NCBI GenBank assembly: GCA_021442155.1
Contig: CM038221.1
Location: forward strand, 29,603,906 to 29,667,905
Reading direction: 5' to 3'
DNA length: 64,000 bases
Origin: Cymbidium sinense
Lineage: Eukaryota; Streptophyta; Magnoliopsida; Asparagales; Orchidaceae
Shown here piece after piece: positions 49,511 through 60,655 of the stretch. The position numbers and the translations under genes are program-made. The notes below the pieces were generated by a model. The model was not told the origin of the DNA, did no database searches, and worked only from the letters and a program-made list of their open reading frames with translations. The stretch's first letter is position 1. Every line of letters starts with the position of its first letter.

Positions 49511-49594
49511 GGAGATTATGCTTAAGAGGCACTGTAATAAATAAAAATATAACTGCTTTTGTTGTGCAGATACTTATACCCCTAAGCATAATCC
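49511..49594 (+). other. Long LTR hairpin, B 3' LTR copy
   Basis: GATTATGCTTAAG (from about 49514) faces CCCCTAAGCATAATCC (49579-49594). The loop contains AATAAA (about 49538). The lower part of the stem is slightly eroded. Confidence 0.45.
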
Positions 49595-49849
49595 AATAGG
49601 CCAGGTGGACTTGAATACCTATGTGTAGGGTGCTAAGTCCAATATACATGCTTGGGATTTGTATGATTTGTTTAGCTAATCTCTATTTTGCATGTGTTAG
49701 TTAGATTTACTTTTCCATTTTCATATAATTTTTACAATTAAGATTTTAGAATGATTGTTATGGGGGATTAGGATGAGCATTGGTCATAAGATTTCATCTT
49801 ATGTATCATGTGAAGCCTTTAGAGCAGCCACCTTCCAACCATCCAAAAG

Positions 49850-49995
49850 AAAGAATCAAAAGAAGGAACCAAAAGAAGAAGAAGAAAGAAGAAAGAAAAA
49901 GATGAAAAAAAGAATGAAGACCCCCATAACAATGAATTCCTTGCTTGGTTGTATTTAATTCATTTGTAATCTGGGTTCTATAAGGGTAGAGCTCG
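49850..49995 (+). promoter_or_regulatory. Candidate LTR core promoter, B 3' LTR copy
   Basis: The purine tract 49850-49920 is followed by TATAAGGGTAGAGCTC from 49979. It is the same block as at 31066, and in a 3' LTR would point out of the element. Confidence 0.35.
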
Positions 49996-51384
49996 GTTAC
50001 CCAATTTGTTTTCAGGTTTGTACGATGGTGCCCGACCACAAATGACCTCTTATTCTTTCACTAGCTTTATAAATTGATTGATGATTTGTTTAGCTTGGTT
50101 TTTTAAGATGGCATGCTTTTCCTAGTTTCTTCCTTGCATGATGTATGGCCTGGATGAGGATTAGACTCTTAGGAAAAGAAATTTTCTACACAACATAAAC
50201 AACTCAAAACTAAAAATAAATAACTCATAACCTCACTTAAAGCCTAGCTTAAAATAAAAAGAATTAGCAACCCTTAGTTGGATGTGTACTTTTTTTTATA
50301 ACATCATGCATAAACAACATATTATTTCACTCTTGATTTGGATGGCTTCCACCTATGCCAGTGAACTTGGCTTGACCTTTGAGAGCCAAGGTGGAAACTC
50401 ACCTCCTTTATCTTGCTAATTTTGGCCCATAATCTTATTTTTCATGAATTAGGCATATGAATCCTATAAGTCTGAGTCAAATGGTTGTCCAAAAACACAA
50501 AATAAAAATATGAAAAAATTTGCATTAGATTTAGGTCATTTTTCATGCGCTTACATGATCTAGTCTCTTAGAGAGTGAGTTTAAGGACTTAGTCTCTTTC
50601 TAATAAATAATAGCATTGCTATCTTGCATAAAGCATAAGACTTGCCTACATATATTTAAAATCATAGGAGGAGTTAGTTGGAGGCCACCCCCAGGCGATT
50701 GTAAGTCTAAACATTGGGTGATTTGTCCTCTCTTGTGGAGGCAAACAAAATACCCATTTTTCATCTTAGATTTAGGTCGTGCTTTTTAGCCCTTGCCAAA
50801 GCTCCCTAGATTTAGGTTCAGAGGTTGCTTTTCCCTTTGCAAGCCATAAGCATAAATCCTCACCACTTAGGCACTTCCACCATCTTGTGTGATGGAATTA
50901 TAAGCCCTAAATTTTAATAAAAAAATCCAGCTCAAACAAATAAATAAATTTCAAAAATGTAAAGCCCAACCATAGGATAGTTTGGGGTGCTTACTAGGCT
51001 TCCTAATATCCTAAGCATCCCCTACTCATCTTCATTTGGCTTTGATAAGAACTTTCTCCTCTTGATTGATACCACTTGATCTTCTAAAAATAAACTAATC
51101 GATTCATAGTCCTTCCTATTGAAATCTTCATAGATAATGATCATTTACCTTGATCGAGAGTATTCTTAAGGAATCATGTTCTTTAAGATGTAATTAACTA
51201 TGGGGGCTTGCCCCTATAGGAAACTTAACGAACTCGATTTAAAATAAACCTTGCTTTACTTTTCTATGTAAAGCTGGGGAAGAATCTCTGGTATATATGT
51301 AAACTCATTGTCTTAGGAGTCCTTATTGAGGTGATTAGGTCCATTAAAGGATAGTGATTTCTATCTTTTGAGATAGCATACTCC

Positions 51385-51402
51385 ACAACATACTTGGCGA
51401 CC
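51385..51402 (+). other. Aberrant right terminus of element B with PBS-like bases
   Basis: These 18 bases have no match at the LTR end. The last part, TTGGCGAC plus C, equals the start of the PBS region (TTGGCGACTCC at 32584). The exact target duplication ATGTA follows. Retained tRNA-primer-derived bases would explain it; a local rearrangement is the alternative. Confidence 0.4.
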
Positions 51403-51407
51403 ATGTA
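51403..51407. repeat. Target site duplication ATGTA, right copy (element B)
   Basis: It is the partner of 24989-24993. Element A resumes immediately to the right. Confidence 0.9.
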
Positions 51408-54400
51408 AACTAAAGCAGGCGAACTAAAAGCGACTAAAATTGGAGTGAACTTCTGTAATTTGAAAAACCTGAATCAGATTTCTTCTTTGTTGACTTTTTG
51501 AATTTTGATTTATAATTTGAACCCACACTCAATAACTTGAAAGTGTTAAGTATGGCTCAAATGAATTTAGAAGAGAGTTTTTGAATTTAGAATTGGGGAA
51601 CAGATTTATGAATTTTAGAATCCATTTCCAACAAATTTGTGTATGTTGAAAATGGGTTCAAATATTTTTGAAGAGATTGATGCTTCCATGGGTTCATATT
51701 TGAATTTGATTTTTGTTGTTTGGGGACCCTTTATTTAACAAATTTGAGTATGTTAAAGTAAAAGGTCAATTGATTTTGTTTGGAATTGCTCACTTAACAA
51801 ATTTGAGTATGCTAAATGAGTTGTTTGAAAACAATTTTTCTTATTTTGTTTGTTTGTTTGTGAATTATGTGTGAATTTGAGAAAGAAATTTTTACTTAGC
51901 AAATTTGGGTATGCTAAATGAAGAATCAAATGTGTTCTTTTGTTTTGAATTTTGAAAAATGGGATCTTTACTTATAAATTTGGGTATGCTAAATAAAGTC
52001 CAAGTGTGTTTTGTGTTTGGTGATTTTGAAATGAGGATCTTTATTTAGCAAATTTAGGTATGCTAAGTAAAGGATCCTAATGTGTTTTGTTTTGATTTTG
52101 AAAAGAGGATTCTTTACTTAGAAATTTTAGGTATGCTAAATAAAAGAATCCTAATGCATTTTGTTTTGATTTTTGAAAGGAGGATTCTTTACTTAGCAAA
52201 TTTAGGTATGCTAAATAAAAGAATCTTAATGTATTTTTGTTTTGATTTTGAAAAGAGGATTCTTTACTTAGCAAATTTAGGTATGCTAAATAAAAGAAGC
52301 TTAATGTTTTGTTTTGATTTTTTTTAAAGAGGATTATTTACTTAGCAAATTTAGGTATGCTAAATAAAAGAATCCTAATGTGTTTTATTTTGATTTTTGA
52401 AAAGATGATTCTTTACTTAGCAAATTTAGGTATGCTAAATAAAAGAACCTAATGTGTTTTGTTTTTTTTTTTTTGTTTTTTTGAAAGAGGATTATTTACT
52501 TAGCAAATTTTGGTATGCTAAATAAAAGAATCCTCATATGTTTGATTTTTATGATGTTTTGAAAAGAGGATTCTTTGTTTAGCAAATTTGGGAATGCTAA
52601 ATAAAGGATCCATGTGTGTTTTGTTTTGATTTTTGAAAAGAGGATTCTTTACTTAGCAAATTTGGTATGCTAAATAAAAGAATCCTAATGTGTTCTATTT
52701 TGATTTTTGAAAAGAGGATTATTTACTTAGCAAATTTAGGTATGCTAAATAAAAGAATCCTAATGTGTTTTGTTTTGATTTTTGAAAAGAGGATTCTTTA
52801 CTTACAAATTTAGGTATGCTAAATAAAAGAATCCTAATGTGTTTTGTTTTGATTTTTGAAAATAGGATTATTTACTTAGCAAATTTAGGTATGCTAAATA
52901 AAAGGATCCTAATGTGTTTTGTTTTAATTTTTGAAAATATGATTATTTACTTAGCAAATTTAGGTATGCAAAATAAAATAATCCTAATATGTTTTTGTTT
53001 TAATTTTTGAAAAGAGGATTATTTACTTATCAAATTTAGATATGCTAAATAAAAGATCCTAATGTTGTTTGATTTTTTGATTTTGAAAGGACGATCTTCA
53101 TTTAGCAAATTTGGTTATGCTAAATGAAAGAATTCAAATGTATTTTGATTTTTGTGATTTTTCAAAAGAGGATCTTCACTTAGCAAATTTGGTTATGCTA
53201 AATGAAGAATTCAAATGTGTTTAAATTTTTGTGATTTTGAAAAAGAGGATCTTCACTTAGTAAATTTGGGTTTGCTAAATGAAGGATCCAAATGTGTTTT
53301 GATTTTTGTGATTTTGATTTTGAAAAGAGGATCCTCACTTAGAAAATTTGGTTATGCTAAATGAAGAATCCAAATGTGTTTTGATTTTTGGTGATTTTTG
53401 AAAAGAGGATCTTCACTTAGCAAATTTGGGTATGTTAAATGAAGGATTAAAATGTGTTTAAAGTTTGATTTTGAAAATGGAAACTTCACTTAGAAAATTT
53501 GGGTATGCTAAAATAAAATTCCAATATGTTTTGAAATTTTTGATTTGAAAATGGAGACTTCACTTAGCAAATTTTGGGTATACTAAATGAAGTTCCAAAA
53601 TGTGTTTTAAACTTTCATTTGAAAAGGGAGACTTCACTCAGCAAATTTGGGTATGTCAAATGAAGTTTTCAATGTGTGTGATTATTGCTTTTTGAAAAGA
53701 AGGTTTAGTTTTATTTGGAATGAAATCTTCATTAAAAAAATTTGGGTATATTGAATGGAGGAGTTTATTTGTGCTTTTTTTATGAAAAGATGACTTTGAA
53801 TTTTTATTTTTCGAAAAGATGATTGTTGATTTTATTTTTGAAATAATGTTTATTGATTTTGTTTTGAAAATGAAATCTTCATTCAATAAATTTGGGTGTA
53901 TTGAATGAAGAAGTTCATTTGTGCTTTTTGAAAAGATGATTTTGAATTTTGATTTTTGAAAAGATGATTGTTGATTTTGTTTTGAAAAGATGTTTATTGA
54001 TTTTTGTTGAAAATTAAATCTTCATTCAATAAATTTGGGTGTATTGAATGAAGAATTTCATTTGTGCTTTTTTTTTAAAGATGATTTTGAATTTTGATTT
54101 TTTGAAAAGATGATGGTTGATTTTGTTTTGAAAATGAAATCTTCATTCAATAAATTTGAGTATATTGAATGGAGAAGTTCATTTGTGCCTTTTGAAAATA
54201 TGATTGTTGGATTTTATTTTTGAAAATGAAATCTTCATTCAATAAATTTGGGTATATTGAATTGATAAGTTCATTTGTGAATTTTGAAAAGATGACTTTG
54301 AATTTTGATTTTTTTTTGAAAAGATGATTGTTGATTTTATTTTTAAAAATATGATTTTGATTTTATTTGAAAATGAAATCTCCATTCAATAAATTTGGAT

Positions 54401-54672
54401 ATATTGAATGAAGAAGTTCATTTGTGCTCTTTGAAAATATGATTTTGAATTTTAGAAAATGATCCTACATATAATAATCATGAAGATTGTTAGATGAGGT
54501 GCAAATATTTTATTATGTGCATTTTGAAAAAGTGCTTTTGAAAAGCAAGATTTTCATGAAGGATTTACTTTTTTCTTCTTTATTTTTGGAATGAACCTTT
54601 CCTTATCATATAAATGGTAAGGAGGAAGTCTTTAGTTATTTCTTTTATTAAATTTTTATTTTCACCAATTGG
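51408..54672 (-). repeat. 5' leader of element A: about 30 tandem hairpins
   Basis: 51408-51440 is the A ORF1 start region. From 51516 to about 54400 hairpin units follow, mostly about 75 bp apart, lengthening to about 140 bp beyond 53700. Clear examples: 51618-51659 (16-position stem, one mismatch and one wobble, loop AATTTGTGTA), 52035-52077, 52181-52227, and 53877-53910 (perfect 12-bp stem CTTCATTCAATA / TATTGAATGAAG). Read on the minus strand the loop is TACCCAAATT-like, as in B. Stems vary in AGCA/TGCT, AACA/TGTT and AATA/TATT classes. About 54480-54672 is unique sequence; the PBS is not found and was probably deleted. Confidence 0.85.
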
Positions 54673-57545
54673 GTCAAGATAAAACCTGTGGATCTAAAGG
54701 GATTAAAATGTGGGATATAATCAGATTAATTAGGATTGTCCATAAAAAACATGCGAGATGGATGGTCCATGATTCATCCCTGCTCTCGCTTGTGAGAGAC
54801 GACAACTGTTCGTCCCCCATGGCTTGATTCGAGCTTAATTGGGCTCGGATTGAGCTAGGATCGAACCCACACCATCAACAAGCAAGGAGAAGAAGATCTA
54901 ACGGTCAAATTGCAATGGGATAACACTTCCCTTCAAAAAGGACCAAAGAATTCTAAGCTTAAGCTCAATTTTGATTCATACCTCACCGGAGGCTATCACC
55001 GGCACTCCCAACCCTTGAGGTAGCTTCATCTAGTGGAGATTAAGCCCTATTGAAGGTTTGAAGGCTTGAGATGAAGTGGATCTTCCTATTAACCCAAGCT
55101 CCCTCCAATGGCTTGTGGCTTTGGTTTAGCTCCTCCTTCCCGTGCCTTGGTTGCTTGGATTTTGATTTGGGTAAGCTTGATTGGATCCTGATGGTGCTTG
55201 CAAGAGGAATTGGCTTTTGGTGGAGTGATGAGCAAAGTGGAATTTCCAATGAGCTCCCCTATTTTGGCTTTGAAGAAATCCGAAAATGGAGAATTCAATT
55301 GAGCATGAGGATGCTAGAGAAAACTTGGGGAGCTTCCTCTGGGTTCCTTTCACTCAATGACAACAAGTCATGTGAATTGGAATGAAATTAGGGGGAGTAT
55401 ATCTCCCACTACTTGGATTGGACGGTCGTGAGCCTTCCTTCTATTTTGGATTAATTGACTTGATTGATTGGGTTTGTTAGGATATTAGGAGCTTCATATG
55501 GTTTGATTTTGGTAGAGGAGGTGTGTGGTGAAGTTTCCATGTGCTCATTTGAGTGGAGGAGTGATTCCATGTGGAGAATTTCTATTGGGTGGTCAATTTT
55601 GGCCTTGGGTTGGGTTTGGATGACCCAAACCCATTGGGTCATGTGCATTACTCTCATTAGTGTCCATTTGGTCCACTAAGAGGGTGCCAATTGGCCATGA
55701 AAAGGAATTGACCAAATTCCAAGTGGATTTGATCAAGAGTTGCCCTTTGAACTAGGGGTAAAATGGTCATTTGGCTTTGATTCATTTTGGGAAAATTTGG
55801 AATGATTGAAAAATGGTTGGGCCAATTTTCAATGAATTTGGAGTTTATTTAATATCATTTGGCTCATGTTGACTCATTTAGGTCAAAATGGGTCAACTTG
55901 GGTCAAGTTGACCAATTGGTCAAATTGGGTCAAACCAAGGGTTGGGTTGAGTTCATATGACCATTTGGAGTGGTTTGATCTCATTGGTTTGGTTCAATTT
56001 GGTTTATATTTAGTTTTGGTTCATTTGAGTTCACTTAGGTCAAATGGGTCAAGTTGATTAATTTGACCTATTTGACCCAATTGGGTTAGGTCAAGGGTTG
56101 GTTTAGGTTTTGTTGTTCATTTTAAATGTATTGGTATCTTTGGTTCCAATCAATTTTGATTTGATTTGATTTTGGCTTGATTTGACCTTTTAGGTTAAGT
56201 TGGGTTCATGGTCAATTGGGCTAGATTGGGTCTAGTTGGCTAGTTGAGGCTTTGGTCAAGTTCAACAAGTGGTTTAGAATGAATTTGACCCGTTAGTTTC
56301 AATCAATTTAGCTTAGATTAAGATTTGACACATTTTTACTTTTTAGGTCAACTTGGGTCAACTTGAGTCAAGTGACCAATTGGGCTAAGTTTGGCTCAAA
56401 TGATGACTTGGTCAAGTTTAATCATTGATCATGAATGAACTTAGATCAATGATTTCAATCAATTTGGCCTATGGTGGATTTTGGCTAGTTTATATTTCAT
56501 TTTGGCTAAGTGTTGACTTGGTCAATGCTTTGGTTTGACTTGGTTTGACCCAATTTGAGTGATTGATCATCTCATGATGATTGTTGCTCACAATGTGAGA
56601 CTTAGGTGGGCTTAGTTCAATCCAATTTGGGTAGGATTAGAATTTGGCTCAAAAGGGTATTTTAGGTCACTTTGGGTTAAGTGAGCCTAAATGGATCAAT
56701 TGACTTGATCAAGGCTTGAATTGAGTTTGATTGAACTTACGTATGAAATTATGATTGAAATATAAATCCATTTGCAAGTGGTTTGAAGTCAAATGGGTTT
56801 TGATTCATTTGACAATCTCAAGTTCAAAAGGGTGAACATGAGTTGATTTAGGTTTGTTTGATTTTTTTTTTATTTGGTGATTGGAGTTTGATTTGAATTT
56901 AGATTCATGATTGAAGGGTTAATTGAATCATGAAGAGAAAATCCAAAGGTTTGAATTGATTTGAGATTGACTTGGTTAAGTTCAAGGATTTGACTTGAAA
57001 GAGAAAAGTTGGGTTTTGAGTTATATTTGGGCTTGATTTATGAATTGATTTTGGTTATTTGAATTTATATTTCATTCATATTTGTGAATATAAATGAGAA
57101 TATAAATGGTTATGAGAAAATCTCTTGAGTTTGAAGTGATTTGAATTTGATTTGATGGAATCAAAGTGACTTAGGAAAGATTTTGGATTTGGACTTGAAT
57201 TTTTGGATTTCAATCATTTGGAATTTGATTTGGATTTTGGAATTGATTTATGATTTGAGAAAATTAATTGAGTTGAGATTGATTTGAGTTTAAGGTTGAT
57301 TTTAATTTGAAGTTAGACTTGAAGGAAGGAAGCAAGGATTTGGCTCAAGCTATAGGGTAGGCAAATTTTCCTAACACCCCTAAGGCATAACCTATTCCTA
57401 TCAAACTCTTCTAAGTCTCCAGGGTTAGGTTGAGTTTTCACCTATTCACTAGAAGTATCTTAAGACTAAGGAACTCTTAGTGTCTAAGAGAGGTCCTATG
57501 TCTAAGATAGAGGGGTTGAGAGCTCATTCTAAAATGAGGTCAACA
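54673..57545 (-). repeat. 5' LTR remnant of element A (first about 2.9 kb)
   Basis: It aligns with 2550-5387 of A's 3' LTR with few differences (for example the 'ggaattggcttttggtggag' stretch). It ends at 57545 with the complement of TGTTGACCTC. The LTR portion from about 2.9 kb to its 3' end, the PBS and the first bases of the leader are absent at the junction near 54672. Short open frames (55071-55385 and others) are not conserved genes. W-box motifs are dense at about 55870-56720. Confidence 0.87.
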
Positions 57546-58355
57546 TGTATATCTGGTCTGGACATTCTAGGGGACGTGATGCTTTAAGTAGCCCTAAGGA
57601 GGTCTTTACCTCACTCCCCTAGTTAACAATGGTGAAGTACTTGCTTAAAACTTTTATACATTTGAATGTGCATGTAGCTAATGAATGAAAATCTCATTTT
57701 CTACAAAATACACATATGCATCTTTCATTTAAAGTGTACTAAAAGAATATGTTGCATGTATAGTTACACTTAGAATTAAGTCATATGCAACATGTGATGG
57801 AAAAGAGTAACTTGATGTATGCCATATGATAGTAATTCAATTAAGTTAATCTTCAGAAGCCTTTCACATTAAATGGAATTATTCAAAGAAACCCAAACTT
57901 AAGACTAATTTAAAATGTGTAATAAGTCATTCACTAAAGAGAGAGTTAAATCAAATTAACGTGCTTTATGAGTGGTTTAAGGTAGAGATGATAGAGGGCA
58001 ACCTCTTTTCTTCTCTTTACAACACTTAGTTGTTTAGTGTAGGCCTTATGAAATAAAAGAAAATAGTAAGTAAAATTCTCAAATCAATTAAATCACTTTA
58101 AATGAAATCAACCTCTTATGATTAAACATCCTTTCACATTTAGAAGATCTTAACTTTAATGCTTAGTTAGAACATCCCATACAAGACTTAACACACACAT
58201 TAGAATTAAGTCACCACTTTTAGTCCTAAGTTAGGATGGTGTATGTTTGGTGTATGTTTTATTTTGTGATGTAATATTTTAGACTGGATGTTAGGTGGAC
58301 GTTTCGTAGACTGGATGGTTGGTCATGATTAGCCTAATATCTTATTTTATGTAGG

Positions 58356-58434
58356 GGATTATGCTTAAAGGGGTCACTTAAAAACTAAATATAAATGCTC
58401 TTTTGCAAGTTGCTTAAGCCCCTAAGCATAATCC
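58356..58434 (+). other. Long LTR hairpin, LTR-C copy
   Basis: GGATTATGCTTAAAGGGG (58356-58373) pairs with CCCCTAAGCATAATCC (58419-58434). Relative to other copies the stem base GTG has become ATG, which matches the CAT of the other arm exactly. AATAAA is not present in this loop. Confidence 0.5.
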
Positions 58435-58679
58435 AAGTTAGGACAGGTAGGCTTGGTTACCCATGTGCAGGGTGCTAAGTCCAAATTATAAATATAACTG
58501 CTTAGTTATACATGTGTTTAGCTAACACTTATTTTGCAGGTATAGTTAGATTTACTTTTCCTATTTTTAATATAATTTTGCATTAGGAATTAGGATTAGT
58601 GCTATGGTTTAGGATGAGCATTGGCTAAAGGCTTAGTCCTAAGTGCCATGTGATGCCTTGAAGCCTACCACATCAAAAA

Positions 58680-58800
58680 GAGCAAATATATGAAGAAATG
58701 GAGGATACATGAAGAATGAAGACTTGAAGACCCCCCATAGCATTTATTATTTGTAATTATAATTATTCTTTTACATAACGGGTTATATAAGGGTAGAGCT
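58680..58800 (+). promoter_or_regulatory. Candidate LTR core promoter, LTR-C copy
   Basis: The purine-rich stretch about 58680-58735 is followed by TATATAAGGGTAGAGCTC from 58784. The block survives in this older copy. Confidence 0.35.
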
Positions 58801-60289
58801 CGATACCCATTTTCTCTTTTGGTGTATGGTGAATCCCCATGTCTTTTATTCTTTTGCAGTAGTCTATAAAATTGTTTGATATTATGTTTAGACTACGCAT
58901 TAGAAACAACATACTTTTATTAGTTTCTTATATGTTTGATGCTTTAATGTGTCGCCTGGATACGATTAAGCTCTTAGGATAAAATTAATTTTTCCACCCT
59001 AATTAATAACTCACAATTAAAATTTAAAATAACTCATAACCTCACCATAAAGCTTAGGTTTTAAATAAGATAATTAAAAGATTTAACAACCCTTTAGTTG
59101 AATGATTGAATTTCTCACAACATGCATGCATATTCTTTCTCTCTTGAACATGAAAAATCTCCATCCTTGCATGATAGGAGAATGCTTAACCTATGAGGGT
59201 ATCCCTTGTGGTGGATAACACCTTCTAGCTGATTTGGCCCACAACCTATTTTCATCATGCATATAGGCATCAAAATCCTAAAGTCTTTGTCAAAATGAAG
59301 TGTCAAAATTAAAATAAAATTTTAAAAAATTCTGCATTTGTAGATTAAGTCATTACTCATACCACTCATGTTCTAGTATCTTAGGGAGTGGGTTTAAGGA
59401 CTCTAGTCTCTTTCTAAATAATAACAACCTAACCATCTTAGAAAATCATATGACTTGCCTACATGAATTTAAAGCGTAGGAGAGTTAGGCGGCTACCATT
59501 CTAGCGTTGTAAGCTGCTTGATGGTTTATCCCTCTGTGGAGGTAAACCATATACCCATCTTCACTTAGACTTAAGTCATGCTTTGGCTTATGATGAAGCT
59601 CCTTAGATCTAGGATCTGAGGTTGTTGTTTCCTTTGGGATACTAGCATAAATCCTCATCCCTTAGGCATTTCCACAACCTTATGTTGTTGGATTATAAGT
59701 CCTAGCTTTCTAACAAAAATGTTAACTTTAATAAAATTAATCTCTTCAATTTTAAACATATAAAGCCCAACCATATGATAGATTGGAATGCTCACTAGGC
59801 TTCCTAGTATCATGAGCATTTCCTACTCATTCTCTTTGGCTTCGATAATAAGTCTTCTCCTTGAGTTTTTCCACTTAAATTTCCAAATACAACCAATCTT
59901 TTGATAGTGTAGCCTTGAAATCTTTGGAGACCTTAATTTCTACTTTAATCGAGAGTATTCCTAAGGGATTCCATCTCTTAGGATGTAATTAACTATAGGG
60001 GTTTGCCTCCATAGGGAACTTAACAAACCTGGCATAAAATAAATCCTACTTTACTTTTTCATATAAAATAGGGGAAAAATCTATGGTATATTCGAAGACC
60101 CATCATGTCTTATGAGTCCTTATTAGGTGATTAGGTCCATTATAGGGTGATGATTTCTATCTTTCAAGATAGTGCATCATTCCTTAATGTCATATTCAAT
60201 CACTTAAATAAGTACCTTCTAAGATCTACATGGTGTCCCACATCTCAAAAATAAACACCACATACACATACACATGTATTAAAGTTTTT

Positions 60290-60655
60290 TGCAAGTACAT
60301 GCCATTATTTAAATCAGGGAAGTGAGATAATCTAAAACCTCCTTGGGGCTACTTAAAGCCTCATATTCTTGGGATGTCCACACTATATACTTGATATCTT
60401 AAATATATATGAATGTATACACAATATAAGAATGAAAGCTATGCTCAAGATTGTATGTTAACAGATTTATTTATTCATATAAAGTAAAGCTTTACCCAAA
60501 TTCTAATGCATGAAAATATATGAATGAAATCAAGTAAGTATGTGCCATTGTTAAACCAGGGAAGTGAGGTAATCTAAGACCTCCTTAGGATTACTTAATG
60601 CCTCATATTCCTAGGATGTCCAGATTATATACTTACTAACATTCAAATATATGTA
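60290..60655 (-). repeat. Imperfect tandem duplication of the conserved LTR block in LTR-D
   Basis: The segment with 'gggaagtgagataatctaa' (60320-60420) recurs with changes at 60560-60655, an offset of about 240 bp. Other LTRs have the block once. Confidence 0.7.

Larger units (their letters stand above)
24994..51402 (+). mobile_element. Element B: giant Ty3/gypsy (Tat-type) LTR retrotransposon, plus strand
   Basis: It is structurally complete: 5' LTR, tRNA-Arg PBS, hairpin leader, ORF1, gag, protease, RT, RNase H, aRNH, integrase, 3' repeat region and 3' LTR, all in one orientation and flanked by ATGTA. The present length is 26,409 bp; the 3' LTR has lost about 3.3 kb internally, so the insertion was near 29.7 kb. 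The LTRs match closely in places (about 2 differences in 150 bp near 25250 and 47380) but less so elsewhere. Many stops and frameshifts make it inactive. It inserted into ORF1 of element A. Confidence 0.92.
47123..51402 (+). repeat. 3' LTR of element B, internally deleted
   Basis: 47123-47545 matches 24994-25410; the next base pairs match 28668 onward, so about 3.25 kb is missing. The junction lies in shared pyrimidine-rich TTC/TTCC sequence. The right end is also abnormal. Homology stops at about 51384, roughly 130 bp before the expected end, and is replaced by 18 bp ending TTGGCGACC, directly followed by the target duplication. The hairpin, purine tract and TATA block are retained. Confidence 0.88.
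1..57545 (-). mobile_element. Element A: giant Ty3/gypsy (Tat-type) LTR retrotransposon, nested, minus strand
   Basis: Reading from high to low coordinates the parts are: truncated 5' LTR, hairpin leader, ORF1, gag, protease, RT, RNase H, aRNH, integrase, 3' repeat region and 3' LTR. Two later insertions split it, a solo LTR at 6830-14395 and element B at 24994-51402. The 3' LTR runs off the left edge. By eye, the two LTR pieces that overlap (about 2550-5387 and 54673-57545) are far more alike than either is to the other LTRs here, which supports one parent element. Its outer LTR end at 57545 abuts LTR-C sequence with candidate target duplication TGTAT (57546-57550); the other copy lies outside the window. 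Own sequence inside the window is about 23.6 kb. All ORFs are broken. Confidence 0.88.
57546..60262 (+). mobile_element. LTR-C: right part of an older LTR, split by element A
   Basis: From 57546 the sequence aligns with B's 5' LTR from about 29784 onward: 'ggctttaagtagccc' block, hairpin, TATA block, and the long 3' part. It ends ACACCACA at 60262, matching the solo LTR end CACCACA. The left part should lie beyond the left edge of the window. It is more diverged than the other copies. Whether it is a solo LTR or the end of a full element cannot be told here. Confidence 0.75.

Noticed and set aside
52082..53010. Open frames with repeated peptides in the hairpin array
   Set aside because: They come from the roughly 75-bp period passing through one frame and are broken by small indels. 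They run antisense to element A.
51516..54400. CRISPR-like regular array of repeats
   Set aside because: The repeats are imperfect with palindromic units and no unique spacers, and lie in a retrotransposon leader. It is plant DNA.
55071..55385. Open frame of 104 codons in A's 5' LTR remnant
   Set aside because: It is interrupted in the matching stretch 2940-3240. It is LTR sequence, not a gene.
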